Below are positions 6,530 to 13,851 of a stretch of 23,038 bases of DNA, piece by piece. Both the position numbers and the translations under genes were made by a program. Positions within the stretch are counted from its first letter, which is position 1. Every line of letters begins with the position of its first letter. The DNA lies in NCBI GenBank assembly GCA_031556405.1, contig JAVBTC010000140.1:1-23038 (forward strand), in the 5' to 3' direction. This stretch comes from WQZF01 sp031556405 (GTDB lineage: Bacteria > Pseudomonadota > Gammaproteobacteria > Burkholderiales > Rhodocyclaceae). Under the pieces are notes generated by a model, which was not told where the DNA came from, searched no databases, and saw only the letters and a list, made by a program, of their open reading frames with translations.

Positions 6530-7783
6530 TCACTTTATAATAGAAATTGCTTTCAGCAATTTTTCCGCAGCCGCGACGACCGTTGCGACTTCGATACTCT
6601 CCATGCAGCGCGCGCGCGGGCATTCGCGCATGGTGCGCTGGCAGCGGCGTACCCAGGAAACGGTACGCTTGAACAGCAAGTTCTGGTCGCGGCAGGGAAA
6701 TTCGTCGGGGCCGACGCCGACGAACGGAATGTCGCACCAGAAATTTCCTTTCCCCAACAGACTCGGAGCGCCCGGACCGAAAAGACAGACGGTGGGCGTA
6801 GCGACCAGTTTGGCCAGGTGCGCGATTCCGGTGTCGGGACAGACGACGAGCGAGGCGCCGGCAATGAGGTGCCAGAGTTGCGCCAGATCGAGATTGCCGG
6901 CGTAGGCGGGATAGCGTCCTTCCCGATCGACGCGTGCGATCAGTTCGCCTTCTTTCGGGCCGGCGCTCCAGACCGGCGTGATTCCATCCTCCGCCAGCCA
7001 GGCCGCCAGTTCGCGCCAGCGCGCTTCATCCCAGTAACGCAGCGGAGAGCTGGCGCCCAGGTGAAGCACGGCATAAGGCGCGGAGGGCGGTGGCGGCGCG
7101 AGCGGAACGCATTGCGGCGCGGGCCAGTCACCGCGGCGATAGATGGATGGAGATACCACGGGGGAAGCGCCGTTTTTCGCGAGGCTCGGCGGTTCGGCAA
7201 GCAGGGTGAAAATTTCCGCCAAGGTCATTGGCGTTTGCGGCCAGGGAACGAATTCGTCGCAGAAGAAATTTTTCCAGCGCCGTCCGCGTGATTCTTCGTC
7301 GGCCAGCGCGACGATCCGGCGCGCGCCCAGCGCCCGGGCGAGCAGGGCGTAGCGGTTGTCGCCCGGAATCAGCGCCAGATCGTAACCGCCGCCGCGATCT
7401 GCCTCGCGGCACAGGGCAGAGACGGTTTCATGTCGGCGCGGGTCGTACGCGAACGCGCGTACACCGTAAGGATGTCCGTCGAATAGCGGCAGGTATTCGG
7501 GGGCGACGGTGGTATCGATTCGTGCATCACCGTAGCGGGCGCGCAGGGCCGCGAACAACGGGGCCAGCATCATCGTGTCGCCGAGCAGCAGCCGATGCGC
7601 GATCAGGATGCGGCGCGGCGGAGAAGGGACGCGCGAAGAAGAAAAGAACCGAGAAAAGCGCCGGAAAAAGAAATGCGCGCCGCTGTGGCGAGCGGCGCGC
7701 AGGATGAGATGCAGGCGGGCGCCGAGACGTGTGGTCCGGCGCCCGTGGGGTTCAGTGCCCCGGCCCAACGAATGCCGGCGCAC
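6530..7783 (-). CDS. Glycosyltransferase family 9 protein (heptosyltransferase-like)
   Basis: A 417-residue GT-B fold enzyme of the ADP-heptose:LPS heptosyltransferase family. After a basic 55-residue leader, the N-terminal Rossmann half begins RRILIAHRLLLGDTMMLAPLFAALR (57-81), with the family's GD-x-x-x-x-xP motif. The C-terminal half has LHLGASSPLRYW (240-251), SAGPKEGELI, and the donor-binding CPDTGIAHLAKLVATPTVCLFGPG (315-338). A cysteine-rich tail (363-393) has the spacing common in this family. Enzymes of this type add heptose or related sugars to lipid A-core on the cytoplasmic face. It follows the MFS gene by 20 nt on the same strand, with GGAGG upstream of a GTG start at 7783; later starts are possible because the leader is poorly conserved in character. 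The exact sugar and acceptor are unknown. Confidence 0.85.
   Translation of the reverse strand: MRRHSLGRGTEPHGRRTTRLGARLHLILRAARHSGAHFFFRRFSRFFSSSRVPSPPRRILIAHRLLLGDTMMLAPLFAALRARYGDARIDTTVAPEYLPLFDGHPYGVRAFAYDPRRHETVSALCREADRGGGYDLALIPGDNRYALLARALGARRIVALADEESRGRRWKNFFCDEFVPWPQTPMTLAEIFTLLAEPPSLAKNGASPVVSPSIYRRGDWPAPQCVPLAPPPPSAPYAVLHLGASSPLRYWDEARWRELAAWLAEDGITPVWSAGPKEGELIARVDREGRYPAYAGNLDLAQLWHLIAGASLVVCPDTGIAHLAKLVATPTVCLFGPGAPSLLGKGNFWCDIPFVGVGPDEFPCRDQNLLFKRTVSWVRRCQRTMRECPRARCMESIEVATVVAAAEKLLKAISIIK
6544..6564 (+). terminator. Terminator of the rlmB-rbgA unit, inside the end of the convergent gene
   Basis: AAATTGC (6544-6550) and GCAATTT (6556-6562) form a 7-bp stem with a 5-nt loop, ending in a T-run on the plus strand. 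It lies within the last codons of the convergent glycosyltransferase gene. A second perfect hairpin, AGTGAATA/TATTCACT (6516-6534), overlaps that gene's stop codon and may serve either direction. Confidence 0.55.
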
Positions 7784-7803
7784 GGGAAGTGAACCGCCTC
7801 CGC

Positions 7804-9069
7804 TTATTTCTGCGGATCATAGAGTTTTTCCTTGATGAACAGGGCGGGAACGAGGCCGCAGATGAAATAGGCCACACCCATTACCAGGAAGCCGGTGCCG
7901 ATCGAGAAATGCCCCGCGAGGTAACCGATTGCCGCCGGCGCGATCGCCGCGCCCGCACGGCCGATGTTGTAGGCGCCGCCGACGGCGCTGCCGCGGATTC
8001 TCGTCTCGAAGCTTTCCGTCATGTACGTCGCGTTGACGCCGTACGGGATGCCGTAAAGGAACCCGAAGAAGGTCAGCAGGTAAACGATGTTGTCCGGCGT
8101 GTTGTAGATGACGATGATCGGAAGGAAGATCGCCGTTCCCAATGCACCCGCGGCAAACACAGCGCGGCGTCCGATCATGTCGGCTAGGAAGCCGGCGATG
8201 ATCTTGCCGAAAATCATCGCAACATAGGTACCGACCATGTACATGGCCATCGATTTGAATTTGATCCCCAGTTCGGTTTCGAGGTAGTTCGGCATCCAGT
8301 TGTTGACGCCGTAATAGCCGAACTGCAGCGCGCCGGCGGTGATCATCCAGAGGATGAACATCTTGCGGTGGCCGGGGTCGCCGAAAATGATCGCCATCTG
8401 GCTTTCTTCTTTTTCGTTTGCCGCGGCGCCGCCCGTGGCGATTTCCTGCGCGCGCCTGGCTTTCGCCGCGAGCCAGGAGGCCGGTTCGGGAACGATGTAC
8501 TGCATCAGGACTGCCATGACTACGGGAATGATCGCGATATAGAACAGCCAGCGCCAGCCGTGTTCCGGCAGGATCATGCCGGCAAGTACGGTGGCGACGA
8601 CGTAGCCGACCGACCAGCCCGCCTGCAGGGTACCGAGCACGGTGGTGCGCCATTTCGTGGGCACGTATTCGGCCATCAGCGTGTTGCAGACCACGTATTC
8701 GGCGCCCAGTCCCAATGCGGCGATGAAACGCGCGGTGGCGAACTGCCAGTAATTCTGCGTTGCACCGAGAATGGCTGTGCCGACGGAGAAGACGACGATC
8801 GTCCAGACGACGGTTTTTACCCGGCCGAAACGGTCCGAGGCCCAGCCGCCGAAAATGCCGCCGATCGCCATGCCCGCCAGCGTAATGCTGCCGAGGCTGC
8901 CGGCTTCGAATTTGCTCAATCCGAATTCGGCTTCGAGGCTTTTCAGACTGTAAGAAAGAAACATCAGGTCGGCGCCGTCAACCATCAGCCCAAGGAAGGC
9001 AAAAATGAAAACGGCAATCCACATGTTGCTTTTTTCCGGAGCGGCAGCTCCGGCGGTATTCAATGTCAC
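7804..9069 (-). CDS. MFS transporter, aromatic acid:H+ symporter (AAHS) type
   Basis: A 421-residue permease with about 12 predicted membrane helices. Helix 1 carries the DGAD motif (31-34), which in AAHS transporters (PcaK, BenK, MhpT) is DG-x-D and needed for transport. The loop between helices 2 and 3 has GGWASDRFGRVKTV (74-87), and the corresponding half-repeat loop has GFLADMIGRRAVF (293-305). The GTG start at 9069 follows GGGAG at good spacing; the frame runs upstream to 9234, but that extension has no transporter character. It sits between two glycosyltransferase genes, 20 nt upstream of the GT9 gene. The location does not explain the substrate: an aromatic or other organic acid is likely by family, but a role in exporting or importing a sugar acid for the surface-polysaccharide genes cannot be excluded. 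Confidence 0.85.
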   Translation of the reverse strand: MTLNTAGAAAPEKSNMWIAVFIFAFLGLMVDGADLMFLSYSLKSLEAEFGLSKFEAGSLGSITLAGMAIGGIFGGWASDRFGRVKTVVWTIVVFSVGTAILGATQNYWQFATARFIAALGLGAEYVVCNTLMAEYVPTKWRTTVLGTLQAGWSVGYVVATVLAGMILPEHGWRWLFYIAIIPVVMAVLMQYIVPEPASWLAAKARRAQEIATGGAAANEKEESQMAIIFGDPGHRKMFILWMITAGALQFGYYGVNNWMPNYLETELGIKFKSMAMYMVGTYVAMIFGKIIAGFLADMIGRRAVFAAGALGTAIFLPIIVIYNTPDNIVYLLTFFGFLYGIPYGVNATYMTESFETRIRGSAVGGAYNIGRAGAAIAPAAIGYLAGHFSIGTGFLVMGVAYFICGLVPALFIKEKLYDPQK

Positions 9070-9374
9070 GATAAATCTCCCTGCCCCCAGAGTGCCATTA
9101 CCGGGAATTTTTCCCCGAATTTGGTTGGGGTGTAATATTAAGAACGGATACAAAAACAGTCGGCGGCCAGACTGGCGGCGAATCGTGCAGTGGGCATTAT
9201 CGCGGCAACGCGCGTTACGGCCATGAGTGCGCAAACTGAGCGCTGCATTTTAACCGAAATATTTTTGTGGTTTTTGTGCGCTGCGTCAGAGCGCTGCGAC
9301 TTTTACCATTGGCATTGGTGCCGTAAATGGTGCTGTAAATGGCAAAGGATTTGTCGTGCGCTGTTTGGGCAGCG
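9070..9374. other. 305-nt intergenic region between the GT4 gene and the MFS gene
   Basis: No gene is visible. It must hold the 3' end of the GT4 transcript and the leader of the MFS gene, both on the minus strand. I see no convincing sigma-70 promoter and no strong hairpin terminator. A short imperfect repeat (GCCGTAAATGG, GCTGTAAATGG) lies near 9322-9344. Confidence 0.35.
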
Positions 9375-10505
9375 TTATGCGGTAAGTGCATGCCCGAAAA
9401 TATGCTCCATCCGGTCGAGCATGGCTGTGCGGTCGAAATGCGTGCGGATGTGTATCCGGGCAGCAGCACCGAGGTGTTCGCGCAATGCGGCATCCTCCGA
9501 CAGCCGGCCCAGTGCGGCACCGAGCGCCACACTGTTCTCCGGGGCGACGACAAGTGCCGTTTCGCGCCCGGCAGTATCGCATGTCAATTCGCCGATACTG
9601 CCGACATCGGTCGTTACCGCCGGCAGGCCGCAGGCGAGCGCCTGCATCAGGGCTTGCGGGACGCCTTCGTTGGCATAGGAAGGCAGTGCGAAGAGGTCGA
9701 GCGCGTGCAGCCAGGGGCGGACGTCTTCGCGGTTGCCGGGCATGACGACCCGTTCGGCAAGGCCGAGCGAACGGCTTTGTTCGGCGATCGCTTCCCGTCG
9801 CGGGCCGTCGCCGACAATGACGAGCAGGGCCGGCCGGCCGGGAAGATCGAGCGATTCGACCAGCCCGGCGAACGCCTCGATCAGATAACGATGCCCTTTC
9901 CAACTGCGCAGCGTGGCGACGATTCCGATCAGTAGCGCGTTTTCCGGCAAACCGAGCGCCGCTCGCGCGGCGGTGCGTTCGCCGGCTTCGGGCGGGTGGA
10001 ACCAGCCGGTATCGATACCGGTGGGAACGGACGTGATTTGTGCCGCCGGATAACCGTTTCCGGCAATCAACGTGTTGCGCAGCTTTTCCCCGGTGGTGAC
10101 GATATGCGTGCTGGCACGGGTATAGAGCCAGCGCGTGGCGAAATTGTCGGGAATCGGCGCCGAAATGTGGCGCGTCCGTACCAGCGGAGGTTTTTTTCCT
10201 GTCGATGTCGTCGCCAGCGCCAATGCGGTGAGCCAGGAGTCCGTCGAACTATGGCTGTTGACGATGTCGACCGGGTGCGTGGCGAGCCAGCGCCGCAACG
10301 CCATGAGACCGGCGAGATTTTTGCGGCCGATGGGCAATGCCGTCGTCGGGATGCCGCGCTTTTTCCCCTCGTCGTAAATGCGTGCTTCGGCCGGACAGAC
10401 GAGATGCACGTCGTGTCCGCGCGCGATCAGGCCATCGGCCTCGGAAAGAATGCGGATCTCCTGTCCGCCCCAGCCGCAGGAAGCCTCGGTGTGGAGAATT
10501 TTCAT
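9375..10505 (-). CDS. Glycosyltransferase family 4 protein
   Basis: A 376-residue GT-B retaining glycosyltransferase. The N-terminal domain begins MKILHTEASCGWGGQEIRIL with the glycine-rich GWGGQE acceptor-site loop, then VNSHSSTDSW and RTRHIS. The C-terminal domain has GIVATLRSWKGHRYLIEAF (194-212), VGDGPRREAI (231-240), and the nucleotide-sugar site SYANEGVPQALMQALACGLPAVTTD (276-300). The usual EX7E pair is Glu280 and Gln288, so the second Glu is replaced by Gln, a variant I recall in this subfamily. It would act on the cytoplasmic membrane face in LPS core or other polysaccharide synthesis. It follows the DsbA-like gene by 75 nt on the same strand, and the GT9 gene lies further downstream beyond the MFS gene. 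Donor and acceptor are unknown. Confidence 0.88.
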   Translation of the reverse strand: MKILHTEASCGWGGQEIRILSEADGLIARGHDVHLVCPAEARIYDEGKKRGIPTTALPIGRKNLAGLMALRRWLATHPVDIVNSHSSTDSWLTALALATTSTGKKPPLVRTRHISAPIPDNFATRWLYTRASTHIVTTGEKLRNTLIAGNGYPAAQITSVPTGIDTGWFHPPEAGERTAARAALGLPENALLIGIVATLRSWKGHRYLIEAFAGLVESLDLPGRPALLVIVGDGPRREAIAEQSRSLGLAERVVMPGNREDVRPWLHALDLFALPSYANEGVPQALMQALACGLPAVTTDVGSIGELTCDTAGRETALVVAPENSVALGAALGRLSEDAALREHLGAAARIHIRTHFDRTAMLDRMEHIFGHALTA

Positions 10506-10580
10506 CGTCGTGGGGAAAAATTGCGAAGCGTACGAAAAAATAAGCCGTGAAGGAAGCCGTAGAGTGTTCCCGGAACGGGA

Positions 10581-11210
10581 TTATGGCGAATTCAGCCAGT
10601 CGGACAGCAAGGGTTCCAGTTGCGCAAGCGGCTGGTAACCGTGGGTGAACAGTTTGAGGTGCCCGTCCCGTTCGAGCAGCACGGTCGGAAAACCGGTGAC
10701 GTGCAATGCCCGTGCCTGCTCGAAATCGGCGTGAGTCTCCTTGCGCGCTTCCATGCTTTCGAAATAGGCGGTGAAACGCTGCGGATCGAAGCCGTTTTTT
10801 TCCGCCAGGGCCGCAAGCACTTCGGTACGGGAGATGTCTCGGCCTTCGGCGTAAAAAGCGTGCTGCATGGCCTTTACCAGCGGCCAGGCGTGTGCCGGAT
10901 CGAGATTGCGCGCGGTGACCAGAGCGCGGCAAGCCGGTTCCGTGTCGTAAATGAAGTCGGGCGGCATGGCATTGTCGAAATGGAACGGCTGCGCGGTTTT
11001 TTCGCCCACGGCACGCCAGTGGCCGAGAATCGTCTGTCTCGTCGCGGTATCGAGCGGTTCGATACTGCCGACGCGCAGGCCGCCGGCAATCAGATGCAAC
11101 GGCACGCCGTCGACAGCGGCGCGTTTCGCAAGGGCATCGACGACTGGAGAGAATCCCCAGCACCAGGAACACATGGGATCGGTAATGTAGAGCAGGCGGC
11201 GGGTCGTCAT
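10581..11210 (-). CDS. DsbA/FrnE-type thioredoxin-fold oxidoreductase, cytoplasmic
   Basis: A 209-residue protein with the redox motif Cys14-Ser-Trp-Cys17 in DPMCSWCWGFSP, a helical insertion (about 50-165) and the cis-proline loop VTGFPTVLLE (Pro175). This is the layout of DsbA-family proteins of the FrnE/Thioredoxin_5 kind. The start ATG 11210 follows GAGGAG at good spacing; the frame is open up to 11369, but that extension is low-complexity and was dropped. With this start there is no signal peptide, so the protein is probably cytoplasmic, unlike periplasmic DsbA. It may reduce or isomerise disulfides or act on glutathione or metal adducts; the substrate is unknown. It could share a transcript with the GT4 gene 75 nt downstream. 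Confidence 0.82.
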   Translation of the reverse strand: MTTRRLLYITDPMCSWCWGFSPVVDALAKRAAVDGVPLHLIAGGLRVGSIEPLDTATRQTILGHWRAVGEKTAQPFHFDNAMPPDFIYDTEPACRALVTARNLDPAHAWPLVKAMQHAFYAEGRDISRTEVLAALAEKNGFDPQRFTAYFESMEARKETHADFEQARALHVTGFPTVLLERDGHLKLFTHGYQPLAQLEPLLSDWLNSP

Positions 11211-11426
11211 GGATGGCTCCTCGAAAAAACGGGGGATGATCGAATGGCGGGAAAAGCGGCGAAAAATGGCGGGAGATGGCGGGAAAGGATGAAGCCGGGG
11301 CCGGAAAATTGCATGTGGCCGGCGGTGAGTATGTGCTTTTTCGACGGGTGCCCGCCTTGAGTATGGCACGCGCGGCGGAGTGTTTCGGTGGGGGGGGCTA
11401 GAAGAATGCGTGGGGAAAGGAATCGA

Positions 11427-12062
11427 TCATTCGGTTTCCAGTATCCGCATCACGGCACTGCGCAGAAAATCGACCAGTACCTGGCGATTGATGTTGGGAT
11501 TGCGCACCGTGCGCATCATCAATCCCTCGAAAATGGCGCCAAGCACTTCGGCGCGGACTTCCGAGTAGGGATCGGGGCCGAGTCCGCGGGCGGTGCGTCC
11601 GCGATGGATGACTTCCAGCCAGCGGGTTCTCGATATTTCGTCGGCATTCTGTACCAGCGCGGCAACCTGGGGATTGCGCGTTGCTTCGGCCATGCATTCG
11701 AGCAGCAGCGCGGCGCGGTAGGGGTGAAACAGATCCTTGATGCCTTGTCCGATACAGGCGGTCATGGCGGCGAAAATATCGCCGTCTTCGCTGCCTGCTT
11801 CGATGAGCGCGATTTTTTGCAGGCGATGCTGCAAATCCTGTTCGACGATCGCGGCAATGATCGCTTCCTTGTTTTTGAAGTAATGGTAGATGTGGCCGAC
11901 ACTCATGCCCGCCGTTTTTGCGATCCGGTCCATGCTTGCGGCGTGGAATCCCTGCTGGCAGAAGCATTCCGATGCCGCCTCCAGTATCTGGCGGCGGCGC
12001 GCTTCGACCCGGTCCGGCGTTACGCAATCACCAAGGGGGCATTGTTCCCGTGTTTCGCTCAT
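11427..12062 (-). CDS. TetR-family repressor, divergent from the RND efflux operon
   Basis: A 211-residue regulator. The N-terminal helix-turn-helix (about 22-68) reads RRRQILEAASECFCQQGFHAASMDRIAKTAGMSVGHIYHYFKNKEAI, typical of TetR. The remaining helical domain (LFHPYRAALLLECMAEA, EVLGAIFEGLMMRT) would bind a ligand. ATG 12062 follows GAGGAGGAAG at good spacing; the open frame up to 12188 was not used because it would run into the control region. Its position back to back with a tripartite pump matches AcrR/TtgR-like local repressors that release the promoter on binding drugs or other ligands. A 20-bp palindrome at 12193-12212 in the shared control region is the likely operator. The inducing ligand is unknown. 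Confidence 0.88.
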   Translation of the reverse strand: MSETREQCPLGDCVTPDRVEARRRQILEAASECFCQQGFHAASMDRIAKTAGMSVGHIYHYFKNKEAIIAAIVEQDLQHRLQKIALIEAGSEDGDIFAAMTACIGQGIKDLFHPYRAALLLECMAEATRNPQVAALVQNADEISRTRWLEVIHRGRTARGLGPDPYSEVRAEVLGAIFEGLMMRTVRNPNINRQVLVDFLRSAVMRILETE

Positions 12063-12169
12063 GATGCTGCTTCCTCCTCGTTTCTCCCCCATCTCCTGTC
12101 GCGGATGCACGCCTGGCGGAATTTGTTCCATGAAGACACACTTGATACTTACTCGATACCTTCCAATGC

Positions 12170-12198
12170 TTGTTTTTAAATACAGCATACCATAGAAT
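12170..12198 (+). promoter_or_regulatory. Predicted sigma-70 promoter of the RND efflux operon
   Basis: A -35 TTGTTT (12170-12175) and a -10 TAGAAT (12193-12198) are separated by exactly 17 bp in an AT-rich stretch. The -10 box is the first part of the palindrome at 12193-12212, so repressor binding would cover it. The predicted leader from here to the adaptor start codon is about 250 nt and contains the heptamer repeat array. Confidence 0.55.
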
Positions 12199-12212
12199 GA
12201 ACGATCATTCTA
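12193..12212. promoter_or_regulatory. Palindromic operator candidate for the TetR-family repressor
   Basis: Perfect 8-bp inverted arms TAGAATGA (12193-12200) and TCATTCTA (12205-12212) flank ACGA. Size and symmetry suit a TetR dimer. It overlaps the -10 box of the pump promoter and lies 131 nt from the repressor start codon, so it could also set autoregulation. Confidence 0.6.
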
Positions 12213-12368
12213 AAGGGCGGCGTGTAAGAATCGTAGTGCAATCGTGCTGCAGTTGTGGCACCACCGTCGTGGCGCATTTCCTGTTCCGGTGTTTATCGTT
12301 GCGATTTCATGCTTGGTTGCTAAGATCTCGTCTTCATCGTCTGCTATCGCTCGTGAATTCCCCGTTTC

Positions 12369-12438
12369 CAATTCTCAATTCCCAATTCCCAATTCCCAAT
12401 TCCCAATTCCCAATTCCCAATTCCCAATTCCCAATTCC
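12369..12438 (+). repeat. Tandem heptamer array CAATTCC upstream of the efflux adaptor gene
   Basis: Nine perfect consecutive copies of CAATTCC occupy 12376-12438, preceded by one copy with a single change (CAATTCT, 12369-12375). The array ends 18 nt before the adaptor ATG, just upstream of its GGAGA ribosome site. Copy-number change by slipped-strand mispairing would alter the leader in 7-nt steps. Confidence 0.95.
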
Positions 12439-12456
12439 CTCTCCCGGAGAATATTT

Positions 12457-13836
12457 ATGTCGTTCGCCGATAACCATTTTATGCGCGTCGCTGCGCTGAT
12501 CGCCGTTGCCGGAGGCGTTGTCCTGACGGCTTGTGAAGGGCAGAAACCGCCAGCCCAGGCGCAAGCGCCGCAGAATGCCGCAGTGGAGGTCGGGGTCGTG
12601 GAGGTCAAGCCGCGGCGCGTGGCGTTGACCACGGAACTATCGGGCCGCACTTCGCCCTACCTGATCGCCGAGGTACGACCCCAGGTGAGTGGCATCATCC
12701 AGAAACGGCAGTTCGAGGAAGGCGGCGACGTCAAGGCAGGGCAATCCCTGTATCAGATCGATCCGGCGACCTATCAGGCGGCGTACGACAGTGCCAAGGC
12801 GGCGCTGGCCAAATCCGAAGCCAGCCTGATTTCCACGCGCCTGCGCGCCGAGCGTTACAAGGAACTGGTGGCGATCAAGGCGGTGAGCCAGCAGGATTAC
12901 GACGATGCCGTGGCGGCACAGAAACAGGGCGAAGCCGATGTGCTGGCGAACAAGGCGGCGGTGGAAACCGCGCGCATCAACCTCGAATACACCAAAGTCG
13001 TATCGCCGATCGGCGGGCGGATCGGGAAGTCCGCGGTGACTCCGGGCGCGCTCGTAACCGCGAACCAGGGCACTGCCATGACAACGGTGCAGCAGCTCGA
13101 CCCAATTTATGTTGATGTCACGCAGTCGAGCACGCAGTTATTGCGCCTGAAGCGCGAATTCGAGAGCGGACGCCTGAAGGTCAGCGCCGGCGGCAATGCG
13201 CGGGTGGGGCTGCTGCTCGAGGATGGAACGCTCTATCCGCAGATGGGAGAACTGAAGTTTTCCGATGTCACGGTCGACCAGAGCACCGGCGCGATCACGC
13301 TGCGCGCGGTGTTTCCGAATCCGAAGAAACTGCTGCTGCCGGGCATGTATGTACGTGCCGTACTCGAAGAAGGTGTCGATGAAAACGCCGTGCTTGTGCC
13401 GCAGGAAGGCGTCTCGCGCGACCACAAGGGCGACGCGGTGGCGATGGTGGTCGGAGCCGACGGCAAGGTCGAATCCCGCACGCTGCTGACTAACCGCGCC
13501 ATGGGCAATATGTGGCTGGTCGATTCCGGCCTGAGGGCCGGCGACAAAGTGATCGTCGAAGGGCTGCAGAAGATCCGGCCGGGGGCTCCGGTGAAACCGG
13601 TACCGGCGAAAATCGCTTCGGAACCTCTGTCGCAGGCCACCATGGATGCCATGTCGGGAATGTCGGGAATGGTAGCCAAGGCGCAAAGATCCGGAAAAGC
13701 GGGAATGTCTGGAATGTCCGGGATGTCTGGCATGGCGAACGGCGGGATGAATGCGGACAAGACGCAGCAGAAACCGCAACAGCAGCCTCAGCAGCCGCAG
13801 AACGAAAACCCCGCCTCGTCCGCGCAAGCGCAATAA
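12457..13836 (+). CDS. acrA: RND efflux periplasmic adaptor (membrane fusion) lipoprotein
   Basis: A 459-residue AcrA/MexA-type adaptor. ATG 12457 is preceded by GGAGA and begins a lipoprotein signal with lipobox LTAC (Cys26). The open frame reaches back to 12244, but that part only translates the heptamer repeats. Residues 58-105 form the first half of the lipoyl domain ([36 protein letters not shown]). An alpha-hairpin follows at about 106-172. Next come the second lipoyl half ([17 protein letters not shown]), the beta-barrel ([14 protein letters not shown]) and the membrane-proximal domain with [15 protein letters not shown] and VPQEGVSRD. It links the inner-membrane pump to the outer-membrane channel. 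The tail from about 395 is odd: seven or more Met-Ser/Ala-Gly repeats, then a Gln/Pro-rich end. acrA is used for family, not strict orthology. Confidence 0.93.
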
Positions 13837-13851
13837 GCAGGAGCCCTTTTC

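Noticed and set aside
12369..12438. Possible CRISPR array
   Set aside because: The units are contiguous 7-mers with no spacers; this is a simple tandem repeat.
12244..12456. Upstream extension of the adaptor gene through the heptamer array
   Set aside because: It lacks a ribosome site and would bury the lipoprotein signal; ATG 12457 has GGAGA and begins a proper lipobox signal.
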